A stretch of DNA of 39,546 bases from UMGS755 sp045595795 (GCA_045595795.1 JAZOBC010000038.1:1-39546), one strand, 5' to 3'; numbered from the stretch's first letter, positions 8,044 to 16,437 are shown. Made by a program: numbers and translations. Notes: generated from the letters alone by a model not told the origin.

Positions 8044-8302
8044 CTGCAAGGGAAAACCCTGCTATCAGCTTTTCTTTTTGTTCCTTTGTCAATGCCTTAA
8101 TGGCCCGTTCCCGCTTTAAAGCCTCTGATTTATCTGCCAATTTTTCATAATACACCAGTTCTACAGGCAAGCGCGAGCGTGTATACTTAGCACCACGACC
8201 GCTATTATGGGTTTTTACCCGTTCCTCTATATGTGTGGTCCATCCGGTGTATAAACTCCCATCACGGCACTTGAGCACATAAACATAATGTTGCCCTTCC
8301 AT
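8033..8302 (-). CDS. GIY-YIG nuclease-superfamily protein (YhbQ/UPF0213-like)
   Basis: This is an 89-residue stand-alone GIY-YIG domain. The signature is YVYVLKCRDGSLYTGWT (residues 6-22), with the catalytic-type arginine in the following helix (IEERVKTHNSGRGAKYT). The length is normal for the small YhbQ-like group, whose physiological role is poorly defined; DNA repair or structure-specific cleavage has been proposed. It begins 19 bases after ilvN with an AAGGAG ribosome site, so it is the last gene of the leu/ilv operon, which looks like co-transcription without a functional link. Confidence 0.9.
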   Translation of the reverse strand: MEGQHYVYVLKCRDGSLYTGWTTHIEERVKTHNSGRGAKYTRSRLPVELVYYEKLADKSEALKRERAIKALTKEQKEKLIAGFSLAEKK

Positions 8303-8321
8303 TTTGATTCTCCTTGTCCTG

Positions 8322-8825
8322 TTAGCTCAGCATCTCGCGAATGGTATTACCGCCCTTTTCCAAACTTACAATACCGGTACGGCAAATTTCTAAAATGGTA
8401 AAATCACGCATGACGTTAATAAATTCATCCAGCCGCCGGCTATCTTCCGCCAGCTGAAACATAATTGCTTCGGGACTGTAATCCACGGCCATTGCACCAA
8501 AGGTTTTTGCTATAACCAGCATTTCTTGACGTGTCTCGGCATGATTTGCCATTTTAATGAGCATCAGTTCTGCGCTGACGGAATCATCATCTGTCAGCTC
8601 GCGAAGACAGGAAACATCCGGCAATTTATAAAGCTGATTGACAAGCTGTTGCTTTTTCGTCTCTTCGCCATCAAAAATCACGGTGATACGGGAATAATCC
8701 GGTGACTCTGTTTCACTAACGGTTAGAGAGCTGATGTTAAACTGTCTGCGACGAAACATGCTGGTGACACGGTTCAACACACCAAATTGGTTGCGGACCA
8801 AAACCGCTACCGTATATCGATTCAT
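8322..8825 (-). CDS. ilvN: Acetolactate synthase small (regulatory) subunit
   Basis: This 167-residue protein has an N-terminal ACT domain (about residues 3-75, containing QFGVLNRVTSMFRRRQFNI) and a C-terminal ALS small-subunit domain. It binds the large subunit, raises its activity and confers valine feedback inhibition in characterised homologues. Its ATG overlaps the ilvB stop by four bases (ATGA), so translation is coupled and subunit ratio is likely maintained. The length is typical of the IlvH/IlvN group with a complete C-terminal domain. Confidence 0.95.
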   Translation of the reverse strand: MNRYTVAVLVRNQFGVLNRVTSMFRRRQFNISSLTVSETESPDYSRITVIFDGEETKKQQLVNQLYKLPDVSCLRELTDDDSVSAELMLIKMANHAETRQEMLVIAKTFGAMAVDYSPEAIMFQLAEDSRRLDEFINVMRDFTILEICRTGIVSLEKGGNTIREMLS

Positions 8826-10498
8826 GCTTCCTCACCCACCTTTTTCACAATGATATCGTCCATGGAACCTCCGGGCGGCATCATGGGCAGAACAAACTCA
8901 TCTTTATCAATTTCGCAATCAATGAGATAAGGACCTTTTGTTGCAAATCCACGCGCTAATGCCTTTTGCAACGCTTCAAGGTTTGAAACCTTTTCCCCGT
9001 CAGCACCAAACGCGCGGGCAAGGGCAACAAAATCAGTCTTTCGGTCTAACACCGTACTGGAATAGTGCTTGTCAAAAAATAACGTTTGCCATTGACGCAC
9101 CATGCCCAAAACCCCGTTGTTCATGATTAAAATTACGAGGGGAATCTGATTGGAAACCGCTGTCGCCAGTTCCTGCAGGCTCATGCCAAAGCTTCCGTCA
9201 CCTGTCACCAGTACTGTATGCTCGCCCGTTGCAATTTGCGCACCAACGGCAGCACCCATGCCAAAGCCCATGGTTCCCAATCCGCCGCTGGATATAAAGC
9301 GACGGCTTTTTTGAAAGCGAAGGTGCTGTGCAGACCACATCTGATGCTGACCCACATCAGTCACCACCGGTGTATTTTCTTTCAAATAGGTATTTAAAAC
9401 TGACAAAACATTGTAAGGCGTCATACCCTCACGCTTGTCCACAAATGTTTTTTCCTTTGCCCGAAAATCTGCCACCTGTTGTTGCCACTCAGAGTGTGCA
9501 GCAGGCGTAATCAAAGGCAATAATTTTTGAAGAGATAGTTTGACATCGGCACGCAGGCTATGAGTGGCAGAGACGGTTTTGGAAAGCTCCGAGCCGTCAA
9601 TATCAATATGCACAATGTTGGCTTTTTTCGCAAACTTTTCTTTATTACCGGTGACTCGGTCATTAAACCGAACGCCCAGCGAAATGATGCAATCTGCATG
9701 ATTCATCGCTACAGTAGAAGCATAGTGACCATGCATGCCCTGCATACCCAAAAAACGTGGATGGTCAGTAGGTAACGTGGAAAGTCCCATCATAGAACAG
9801 CCAATGACGGCATCAATTTTCTCTGCCAGTGCAAGCATTTCTTCCGCTGCATCGCCGGAAATCACACCACCGCCAAAATAAATATAGGGACGTTTACTTT
9901 CATTAATGCATGCTGCCGCCTCCATGATGCGAACATCCTTAGCGGCTCTTTTTTCAAGAGGTAGAACAGGCTCTGCCGGCACAAAATCACAAATTGCCAT
10001 CTGAATATCTTTCGGTACATCAATCAGCACAGGACCCGGTCTTCCGGACACCGCAAGCTGAAACGCCTCACGGATGATATCTGCCAGTTCTGTCACATCG
10101 CTGACAAAATAATTATGCTTTGTGATGGGCAATGTAATACCCGTAATATCAATCTCTTGAAAGCTATCATAACCAATCTGCGAAGTCATAACGTTGCCCG
10201 TGATAGCAACCATAGGAATAGAATCCAGGTGAGCTGTCGCAATGCCGGTGACAAGGTTGGTAGCACCGGGACCCGAGGTGGCAAGCACCACGCCTACACG
10301 ACCTGTGGCTCTGGCGTAACCGTCTGCCGCATGAGCCGCACCCTGTTCGTGAGCTGTCAGCACATGGCGGATTTCATCCTGATATTTATACAGCGAATCA
10401 TATACATGCACAATCTGGCCACCGGGGTAGCCAAACACCACCTCAGTGCCCTGCTCAATTAAGGTTTTAATAATAATATCCGCACCGGATAGTTTCAC
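8822..10498 (-). CDS. ilvB: Acetolactate synthase large (catalytic) subunit
   Basis: This 558-residue thiamine-diphosphate enzyme condenses pyruvate with pyruvate or 2-oxobutyrate, the first common step of branched-chain amino acid synthesis. The catalytic glutamate is E51 in TAHEQGAAHAADGYARATG, and the ThDP/Mg motif is the GDGSFGM...MNNG stretch near residues 435-465. The GTG at 10498 is chosen because AAGGAGG lies 9 bases upstream; the frame is open for 19 more codons without a ribosome site. It starts 4 bases after the leuB stop and overlaps ilvN, within the leuACDB-ilvBN operon. Confidence 0.96.
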   Translation of the reverse strand: MKLSGADIIIKTLIEQGTEVVFGYPGGQIVHVYDSLYKYQDEIRHVLTAHEQGAAHAADGYARATGRVGVVLATSGPGATNLVTGIATAHLDSIPMVAITGNVMTSQIGYDSFQEIDITGITLPITKHNYFVSDVTELADIIREAFQLAVSGRPGPVLIDVPKDIQMAICDFVPAEPVLPLEKRAAKDVRIMEAAACINESKRPYIYFGGGVISGDAAEEMLALAEKIDAVIGCSMMGLSTLPTDHPRFLGMQGMHGHYASTVAMNHADCIISLGVRFNDRVTGNKEKFAKKANIVHIDIDGSELSKTVSATHSLRADVKLSLQKLLPLITPAAHSEWQQQVADFRAKEKTFVDKREGMTPYNVLSVLNTYLKENTPVVTDVGQHQMWSAQHLRFQKSRRFISSGGLGTMGFGMGAAVGAQIATGEHTVLVTGDGSFGMSLQELATAVSNQIPLVILIMNNGVLGMVRQWQTLFFDKHYSSTVLDRKTDFVALARAFGADGEKVSNLEALQKALARGFATKGPYLIDCEIDKDEFVLPMMPPGGSMDDIIVKKVGEEA

Positions 10499-10502
10499 GT
10501 TA

Positions 10503-11600
10503 TCAAGCCTCCTTGAGGTTTTCAACAATTTTTGCACCCATTTCTCTACAACCAACCTGTTTGCAAGCTGCCACCTCTAATGGAGTCTGCGGCATTATAT
10601 CCGCTGTACGATAGCCCGCATCCAAAACACGGGAAACCGCCTGTTCAATGGCACCTGCTTCCTCTGCCATATCAAAGCTGTAACGCAGCATCATAGCTGC
10701 TGATAAAATCGTACCGATGGGGTTTGCAAAATCTTTGCCGGCAATATCCGGCGCCGAGCCATGAATGGGTTCATAAAGGCCTCGGGTGCCCTCCCCTAAA
10801 CTGGAGGAAGGAATCATACCGATGGATCCGGTAATCATAGACGCTTCATCGGAGAGAATGTCTCCAAACATATTTTCTGTCACAATGACATCAAATTGAG
10901 ACGGATTTTTCACAAGCTGCATCGCGCAGTTATCCACCAGCATGTCCGTCAAGGTGACATCAGGATATTCTGCCGCCAAGCGGTGCATCACCTGTTTCCA
11001 CAAACGGCTGGAATCTAAAACATTGCTCTTTTCTACAGAACAAAGATTCTTTCCACGCTTTCTGGCAGTTTCAAAACCAATTCTCCCAATGCGTTCAATC
11101 TCACTCTCGCGATAGCAAAGCACATCCGTCGCCACCGCCTCACCTGCTTCTTCCTTCGTGACATGCTCACCAAAATAGATTCCGCCGGTCAGTTCTCGCA
11201 CAATCATGAAATCAATCCCCGCCTCCACAATAGACTGCTTTAAAGGCGAAGCACCCGCAAGCTGCGGCCAGATTTTAGCAGGACGGTTATTAGAATAAAC
11301 CCCCATGCCGGCACGAAGCTTTAAAAGCCCCTTTTCAGGGCGCAAATGACCTGCCACATCGTTCCATTTGTCGCCGCCGACGGCGCCTAAAAGCACGCTA
11401 TCTGATGCAAGGCATTTGGCAAGCATTGCCTCCGGCAGCGGTTCTCCCCATTTGTCAATGGCGCATCCGCCCATGTCTACCTCAGTATAGCTAAAACTAT
11501 GATGAAACGTTTCTGCCACAGCATTTAGCACCGCAACTGCCTGCGCAATGATTTCAGGACCAATTCCGTCCCCGGGGATGACGGCAATGTTTTTATACAT
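10503..11600 (-). CDS. leuB: 3-isopropylmalate dehydrogenase
   Basis: This 365-residue enzyme oxidises and decarboxylates 3-isopropylmalate to 2-oxoisocaproate using NAD+. The N-terminal IAVIPGDGIGPEI and the metal-binding DEASMITGSIGMIPSSSLG region are characteristic of the isocitrate/isopropylmalate dehydrogenase family, and ELTGGIYFGEH marks it as LeuB. The ATG at 11600 follows GGAGGTG; an upstream in-frame start at 11624 lacks support. It overlaps the end of leuD by 8 bases. Confidence 0.96.
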   Translation of the reverse strand: MYKNIAVIPGDGIGPEIIAQAVAVLNAVAETFHHSFSYTEVDMGGCAIDKWGEPLPEAMLAKCLASDSVLLGAVGGDKWNDVAGHLRPEKGLLKLRAGMGVYSNNRPAKIWPQLAGASPLKQSIVEAGIDFMIVRELTGGIYFGEHVTKEEAGEAVATDVLCYRESEIERIGRIGFETARKRGKNLCSVEKSNVLDSSRLWKQVMHRLAAEYPDVTLTDMLVDNCAMQLVKNPSQFDVIVTENMFGDILSDEASMITGSIGMIPSSSLGEGTRGLYEPIHGSAPDIAGKDFANPIGTILSAAMMLRYSFDMAEEAGAIEQAVSRVLDAGYRTADIMPQTPLEVAACKQVGCREMGAKIVENLKEA

Positions 11601-12096
11601 GGTTGACACCTCCGCTTTTCTCAAGCGATGCCAGCAAACCGCCCTGACGAATCATATTCTGAATAAATTCGGGAAACGGTTGACTCTGGTAAGTCTTTCC
11701 CGTTGTTAGATTCACAATTTCTCCTGTATCAAAATTTACACTGACCTGATGCCCGGCTTCTATACCATCGACAGCTTCGGGACACTCCAAAATTGGAAGA
11801 CCAATGTTAATCGCGTTGCGATAGAAAATGCGCGCAAAGCTTTTGGCAATCACACAGCCAACCCCACAGGTTTTAATCACCAAGGGTGCATGCTCGCGGG
11901 AAGAACCGCAGCCAAAATTCCAGCCGGCCACAATCAGATCCCCTGCCTGCACTTCTTTGACAAAGTTGCTATCTATATCCTCCATGCAATGCCCTGCAAG
12001 CTCCCCCGCATCAGAGGTATTTAAATACCGCGCAGGAATGATTACATCGGTATCCACATTGTCATTATATTTAAAAACCTTTCCCTGTGCTTCCAT
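11593..12096 (-). CDS. leuD: 3-isopropylmalate dehydratase small subunit
   Basis: This 167-residue swivelling-domain subunit of the aconitase-family isomerase acts with LeuC to convert 2- to 3-isopropylmalate. Signature stretches are DNVDTDVIIPARYLN (residues 12-26) and FGCGSSREHAPL (61-72). The length matches the short archaeal/clostridial type, which fits the 419-residue LeuC. Its AGGAGG ribosome site lies in the 3-base-gap junction with leuC, and its end overlaps leuB by 8 bases. Confidence 0.96.
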   Translation of the reverse strand: MEAQGKVFKYNDNVDTDVIIPARYLNTSDAGELAGHCMEDIDSNFVKEVQAGDLIVAGWNFGCGSSREHAPLVIKTCGVGCVIAKSFARIFYRNAINIGLPILECPEAVDGIEAGHQVSVNFDTGEIVNLTTGKTYQSQPFPEFIQNMIRQGGLLASLEKSGGVNHV

Positions 12097-12099
12097 AGG

Positions 12100-13359
12100 T
12101 TAAACCTCCTCAGGCTCTGTAATATAGCCGGTCAGGGCACTGGCTGCCGCCGTTTGGGGACTTGCCAGATAGACCTCACTGTCAACATGACCCATGCGGC
12201 CCACAAAGTTACGATTGGTGGTGGCAACACAGCGTTCACCTGCTGCCAAAATGCCCATATAGCCGCCTAAGCAAGGGCCGCAGGTAGGGGTAGAAACCAC
12301 TGCACCGGCATCGATAAAGGCTGTTACATAGCCCCGCTCCACGCTCTCGCGCATAACCTCCATGGTGGCAGGAATGATAATGCAACGAACGCCTTGGGCA
12401 ACATGCTTGCCCTTCAAAATGTGATAGGCCGCCTCCATATCCTCCATGCGACCATTGGTGCAGCTACCAATCACCACTTGGTCAATTTTAACCGCTGAGA
12501 GTTCCTTGGCACGCTTAGTATTTTCAGGAAGATGAGGGCAACTGACTGTGGGTACAATGGCAGACAAATCAATGGTAATGGTTTTTTCATATTCTGCATC
12601 GCTGTCTGCTGCATAAATCACGGGCTGACGCTCTGTGCGACCTTTCATATAAGCTAAGGTCACATCATCCACAGGAAAAATGCCGTTTTTAGCACCGGCT
12701 TCAATCGCCATATTACAAATACATAAACGATCATCCATGGAAAGGGTTGAAACGCCGTCCCCTGTAAATTCCATGCTTTTATATAACGCACCATCAACGC
12801 CAATCATGCCGATGATGGTTAAAATCACGTCTTTGCCGCTGCAGCTTTTCGGCAACTTACCCGTGAGCTCAAAGCGGATAGCAGAGGGCACCTTAAACCA
12901 AGCCATGCCCGTTGCCATACCAGCTGCCATATCTGTGCTGCCCACACCGGTAGAAAAAGCACCCAACGCGCCATAGGTACAGGTGTGGCTATCTGCCCCA
13001 ATGATGCAGTCACCGGCGCAAACCACGCCTTGCTCAGGCAGCAACGCATGTTCAATGCCCATTTTGCCCACATCATAAAAATGACTGATGCAATGGCTGC
13101 AGGCAAACTCGCGACACTGCTTAGACTGCTCTGCCGCCTTAATATCTTTATTCGGAACAAAATGATCCAGCACAATGGCAATTTTGTCCTGATCAAACAC
13201 CTTGTTAAAACCTGCTTTGTTAAATTCCCGAATTGCCACCGGAGTGGTGATATCGTTACCCAACACAACGTCGAGTTTAGCATTAATTAACTGGCCGGCG
13301 GTCACATGAGAAAGCCCCGCGTGTGCCGCCAAAATTTTTTGGGTCATTGTCATTCCCAT
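12100..13359 (-). CDS. leuC: 3-isopropylmalate dehydratase large subunit
   Basis: This 419-residue subunit belongs to the shorter, two-subunit HacA/LeuC type found in archaea and clostridia. The [4Fe-4S] ligands are the cysteine in VIGSCTNGR (about 300) and the pair in TPTCGPCLGG (about 360). The start at 13359 follows AAGGAGAG by 7 bases; its ATG overlaps the leuA stop codon by one base (TGATG), so the two are coupled. An internal ATG two or four codons later is possible. Confidence 0.95.
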   Translation of the reverse strand: MGMTMTQKILAAHAGLSHVTAGQLINAKLDVVLGNDITTPVAIREFNKAGFNKVFDQDKIAIVLDHFVPNKDIKAAEQSKQCREFACSHCISHFYDVGKMGIEHALLPEQGVVCAGDCIIGADSHTCTYGALGAFSTGVGSTDMAAGMATGMAWFKVPSAIRFELTGKLPKSCSGKDVILTIIGMIGVDGALYKSMEFTGDGVSTLSMDDRLCICNMAIEAGAKNGIFPVDDVTLAYMKGRTERQPVIYAADSDAEYEKTITIDLSAIVPTVSCPHLPENTKRAKELSAVKIDQVVIGSCTNGRMEDMEAAYHILKGKHVAQGVRCIIIPATMEVMRESVERGYVTAFIDAGAVVSTPTCGPCLGGYMGILAAGERCVATTNRNFVGRMGHVDSEVYLASPQTAAASALTGYITEPEEV

Positions 13360-15035
13360 CAGGCTCTCTCCTTTTTTCTCATGTTATGAAAAGCGCACAG
13401 CAGCGCATCGGCACTGGCGTGGATAATATCCGTGTTGGTGCCGGCACCCCAATACATAATGCCCTCTTCCGACTGAATACCAATATAAGCCGCAGCCACA
13501 CTCTGAGAGCCCTGCTCCTGCATGCTGTGCTCAGAGTAAACCTGCAGGGTATAGCTTTCTCCGCTATACGCCTTTAAGGCATTACTGATAGCGTCCAATG
13601 AACCGTTACCGGTAGCACTGATATCGGTTTTTATGCCGTTTTCAGCAAAAACAATATCGGCCTGCACCACATCGCCGCTTCTTTTAATGTGCATGTCAAA
13701 AATGGTGATGGGCGAATGGTCAATGAAATAATGCTCTTTGAAAATTGCAAGCACCTGATCGGGCTTCAGCTCACAATGCTTATGGTCAGAAATGCTTTTG
13801 CACACATAGCTCAAATCCTCACGCATACCGGTAGGCAGAACATATCCATAAGTCTGCTCCAACAGATATCCGATACCACCCTTGCCACTTTGGGAGTTCA
13901 CACGAATCACGTCTGCATCATAGGTACGGTTGATGTCATGGGGGTCAATGGGAATATAGGGCACATTCCACTGATGCAAATTCTTCTTTTCTCTATATTT
14001 CATGCCTTTGGCAATGGCATCCTGATGGCTGCCCGAGAAAGCAGCAAACACCAAGGCTCCGGCATAAGGAGAGCGTTCATGCACCTGCATTCTGGTGCAG
14101 CGCTCATAGACCTCGGCAATGGCGGGCATATCAGAAAAGTCAAGACCCGGGTCAACGCCGTGAGAATAAAGATTCATAGCAAGGGTTACAATGTCTACAT
14201 TACCCGTCCGTTCCCCGTTGCCAAACAGCGTTCCCTCCACACGGTCAGCTCCGGCTAAAAGGGCAAGCTCCGTGTCAGCAACCCCTGTGCCGCGGTCGTT
14301 ATGAGGATGCACCGAAATGGTCACATGCTCTCTATATTTCAAATTTTCGTGCATGAATTCCACCTGACTGGCATAGACATGAGGCAGGCTCACCTCCACC
14401 GTAACAGGCAGATTGATAATCACGTTGTTGTCTTTTGAAGGCTCTAACACATCGAGTACGGCGTTACAAACCTCTAAGGCATATTCCGGCTCTGTGCCCG
14501 TAAAGCTTTCGGGAGAATATTCAAAACGGAAATTCCCTTCATATTCTTTTGCCATTTTTTTAACCAGCTTAGCACCTTCAATGGCAAGCTTCTTAATGTC
14601 TTCTTTTGACTTGCGAAATACCTGCTCGCGCTGTGCCACGCTGGTGGAATTATAAAAATGAATAATGGCATTCGGCGCACCCTTGCAGGCTTCAAAGGTT
14701 TTGCGAATGATGTGCTCACGGCTCTGGGTCAGCACCTGAATCGCCACATCGTCGGGAATCATGTTGTTGTCAATTAAGGTGCGCAAAAACTCATATTCCG
14801 TTTCTGAAGCAGCCGGAAAACCCACCTCAATTTCCTTAAAACCCACCTTTAAAAGCAGCTTATAAAACTCAAGCTTTTCAGAAAGGTTCATGGGAATCAC
14901 CAGGCTTTGGTTTCCATCACGCATATCCACGCTGCACCAGGAGGGAGCCTTGTCAACATAGTCCTTTGTGACCCATTTTGTGTACCCTTTGGGAGCAGGA
15001 TAATAGCTGATTCCGTATTTTGATGCGTCCATCAT
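13359..15035 (-). CDS. leuA: 2-isopropylmalate synthase (long, LeuA2-type)
   Basis: This 558-residue enzyme condenses 2-oxoisovalerate with acetyl-CoA, the committed step of leucine synthesis. The catalytic HMGL-like barrel contains WCSVDMRDGNQSL (near residue 34) and the metal-binding HPHNDRGTG (about 245). The C-terminal part from about residue 430 is the regulatory LeuA dimer domain for leucine feedback. The size and the yeast/actinobacterial-like N-terminus (SKYGISYYPAP) place it in the long class. The ATG at 15035 follows GAGGTG by about 7 bases. It is the first gene of the operon; its leader contains the left hairpin array, and I see no clear promoter or T-box. Confidence 0.95.
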   Translation of the reverse strand: MMDASKYGISYYPAPKGYTKWVTKDYVDKAPSWCSVDMRDGNQSLVIPMNLSEKLEFYKLLLKVGFKEIEVGFPAASETEYEFLRTLIDNNMIPDDVAIQVLTQSREHIIRKTFEACKGAPNAIIHFYNSTSVAQREQVFRKSKEDIKKLAIEGAKLVKKMAKEYEGNFRFEYSPESFTGTEPEYALEVCNAVLDVLEPSKDNNVIINLPVTVEVSLPHVYASQVEFMHENLKYREHVTISVHPHNDRGTGVADTELALLAGADRVEGTLFGNGERTGNVDIVTLAMNLYSHGVDPGLDFSDMPAIAEVYERCTRMQVHERSPYAGALVFAAFSGSHQDAIAKGMKYREKKNLHQWNVPYIPIDPHDINRTYDADVIRVNSQSGKGGIGYLLEQTYGYVLPTGMREDLSYVCKSISDHKHCELKPDQVLAIFKEHYFIDHSPITIFDMHIKRSGDVVQADIVFAENGIKTDISATGNGSLDAISNALKAYSGESYTLQVYSEHSMQEQGSQSVAAAYIGIQSEEGIMYWGAGTNTDIIHASADALLCAFHNMRKKERA

Positions 15036-15060
15036 CGCGATCACCTCGTTTGTTGTTTTT

Positions 15061-15155
15061 AGTTACGTTTTTCACTGCGCCACAAGGCGCAACTTCACTG
15101 ACGAAGTCAACTTCACTATCGAAGATAACTTCACTTACCGTCAGGCAAACTTAGT
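15061..15155. repeat. Left hairpin array / direct-repeat copy A
   Basis: This 95-bp block aligns without gaps to 16521-16615 with 10 mismatches. It consists of short stem-loops separated by the 9-mer AACTTCACT: GCGCC-ACAA-GGCGC (15077-15090), GACGAAGTC (15100-15108), ATCGAAGAT (15118-15126) and TTACC-GTCA-GGCAA (15135-15148). In the last stem the A opposite C is a G-U wobble if transcribed from the minus strand. Two further small dyads follow: GCTTAAGC (15157-15164) and ACCACCA/TGGTGGT (15168-15198). The block lies in the leader of leuA and downstream of the island genes. Confidence 0.85.
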
Positions 15156-15214
15156 TGCTTAAGCTGTACCACCAATTCAGTATAGGTTGTGTGGTGGTTA
15201 TGGCAGTATCATTG

Positions 15215-15421
15215 TCACTCTTTTATTTCTATTGTAAAATAAATATCTTTCTTTATAATTTTTCCTGATATTGTTTTTGTTTTGACATTTCTTAAAACAA
15301 ATTCTTGACCATTTTTCGTATTTGGTGGTATTTTTACAATGATCGTTAATGGGACCTCAAGATTTTTTATGTATAACTCTATTTCTGCTCCGTTTATAGC
15401 ATCTTTAGGGGAATGAGTTGC
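15215..15421 (-). pseudogene. DnaJ-C-like tail, out of frame with the gene upstream
   Basis: After a TAA at 15424-15422 this frame is open for 68 codons with no ATG, and ends in TGA at 15215. The peptide includes KDAINGAEIELYIKN, then LTIIVKIPPNTKNGQEF, which resemble the substrate-binding C-terminal domain of DnaJ proteins (the ippGtq.Gq.f pattern), and ends in DIYFTIEIKE. It overlaps the end of the 82-residue membrane ORF in another frame. Adding one base in the GGGG tract at 15408-15411 would join them into a protein of about 142 residues. It is therefore most likely the displaced C-terminus of that gene, through mutation or a sequencing error. The DnaJ resemblance is by eye only. Confidence 0.6.
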
Positions 15422-15642
15422 TTAGCAGACATTTCCTTTTTTCTGCACCCCTTATAAATCGCCACCAAAACAAAGCCAATCACAAATAATATTAGTGCAA
15501 ACAATATATAATGCCAAACAGTAGAAAGCAAAGCTAAAATTATAATTATGATAAAAGGAAGTTTTTGGTCTTGCTCATATCTATCTCGATTGAGGCGATA
15601 TTGTTTGTATCTTTCATATGATTGTTCGTCATGCTCTTTCAT
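15394..15642 (-). CDS. Small two-helix membrane protein, probably truncated by a frameshift
   Basis: This 82-residue protein is highly charged at its N-terminus (residues 1-27, Tyr/Arg/Glu-rich) and has two adjacent hydrophobic segments (about 28-44 and 45-63) followed by a basic CRKK stretch. The start at 15642 has AAGAAGG 8 bases upstream. It begins 22 bases after the HNH gene and is probably in the same operon. Its last eight codons overlap another frame encoding a DnaJ-C-like tail, so the original protein was likely longer. The charged N-terminus could be a remnant after a lost J domain, but no HPD motif is present. Function unknown. Confidence 0.6.
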   Translation of the reverse strand: MKEHDEQSYERYKQYRLNRDRYEQDQKLPFIIIIILALLSTVWHYILFALILFVIGFVLVAIYKGCRKKEMSAKQLIPLKML

Positions 15643-15664
15643 ATAAAAACCTTCTTATTTCAAA

Positions 15665-16075
15665 TTATAAACTGTCACTTTTTCCGATATTGCACTTAGA
15701 ACATAATGTTTGTAAGTTATCTAAAGTTGCCTCTCCTCCTTTGGAATACGGAATAATATGGTCTATATGTAATTCCACAGAAGGATTTTTAGCAGGTGAA
15801 GCACCACAAGCGCAACATTTGAAATTATCTCTTTTTAAAACCTGATATCTTAATTTATCTGATACAAGTCTTGTTTTTATATTTGTCTTCTTTTTGGATT
15901 GGCAAACAGGACATTTCCTTAACCACACATCACACCCATTTGCTAAATACTTATGTCCACACTCCAAACATTCCATTTCAAAAAAACGCTGATTATAATG
16001 TGTTTCAGACCTTCCTCTGTATCCTAAATTTTTTTGATTATTTTTATTTATATATCCAATATCTAATGATTTCAT
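15665..16075 (-). CDS. HNH endonuclease with N-terminal zinc ribbon
   Basis: This 136-residue protein has two metal-binding parts. Residues 36-58 form a zinc ribbon (C36-x2-C39 and C55-x2-C58). Residues 80-136 form an HNH domain with KRDNFKCCACG, the DH pair in HIDHIIPYSKGG (residues 103-114), N120 and LCSKCNIGKSD, in which C87/C90 and C125/C128 hold structural zinc. All the residues expected for activity are present. Its ATG overlaps the stop of the four-helix-bundle gene by four bases (ATGA), so the two are translated together. Base composition is visibly AT-richer than the flanking leu and methyltransferase genes, suggesting transfer. Whether it homes, defends or repairs cannot be told. 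Confidence 0.88.
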   Translation of the reverse strand: MKSLDIGYINKNNQKNLGYRGRSETHYNQRFFEMECLECGHKYLANGCDVWLRKCPVCQSKKKTNIKTRLVSDKLRYQVLKRDNFKCCACGASPAKNPSVELHIDHIIPYSKGGEATLDNLQTLCSKCNIGKSDSL

Positions 16076-16437
16076 TTTTCTCCCGCGCCATTTCCTTTCG
16101 CAGTATTAATTGACTTGACAAGCATACGCCTTATAATACCACAGTCTTGCAAAAGCTCTTTTGAAACTTCTTTGGTAATGCAGATTGAACCCTCAAGCAT
16201 TTCAATCCAATATTCGGTTTCAATACATTCTTTCAATGCAATATGAAACTTATTGATAAAATCCGCTTTACTTGAAGCGTAGTTTGCTTCATGAATATTT
16301 GCGCCGATTGATGTGGCACTGCGAATAATTTGATTGATAAGAACACTTCTGCCTTTCTTAGAATCTATCGTATCACAAACAGAAATGATTTTAAGCGCTA
16401 ATGCTTTCGCTTTTGTGCGCAATTCTGAATCTTTCAT
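16072..16437 (-). CDS. Four-helix-bundle protein of the S23/Avd-like family
   Basis: This 121-residue, mostly helical protein has the family core SATSIGANIHEANYASSK (residues 41-58), then DFINKFHIALKECIETEYW (60-78). The family includes proteins encoded by intervening sequences in 23S rRNA genes and the Avd accessory protein of diversity-generating retroelements; known members form pentamers that bind nucleic acid. No reverse transcriptase or rRNA lies nearby, so it is a free-standing member of unknown role. The ATG follows AAAGGAG by 6 bases, and that ribosome site directly abuts the right hairpin array. It heads the three-gene island and overlaps the HNH gene by four bases. Confidence 0.9.
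   Translation of the reverse strand: MKDSELRTKAKALALKIISVCDTIDSKKGRSVLINQIIRSATSIGANIHEANYASSKADFINKFHIALKECIETEYWIEMLEGSICITKEVSKELLQDCGIIRRMLVKSINTAKGNGAGEK

Noticed and set aside
13689..14258. 189-codon plus-strand open frame opposite leuA
   Set aside because: It lies wholly inside the conserved leuA frame; no ribosome site or family signature.
15155..15175. Possible T-box core (GGTGGTACAGC on the minus strand) upstream of leuA
   Set aside because: It departs from the GTGGTACCGCG core, no terminator follows, and only about 60 bases separate it from coding sequence, too few for the T-box stem I region. It is better explained as part of a small hairpin.
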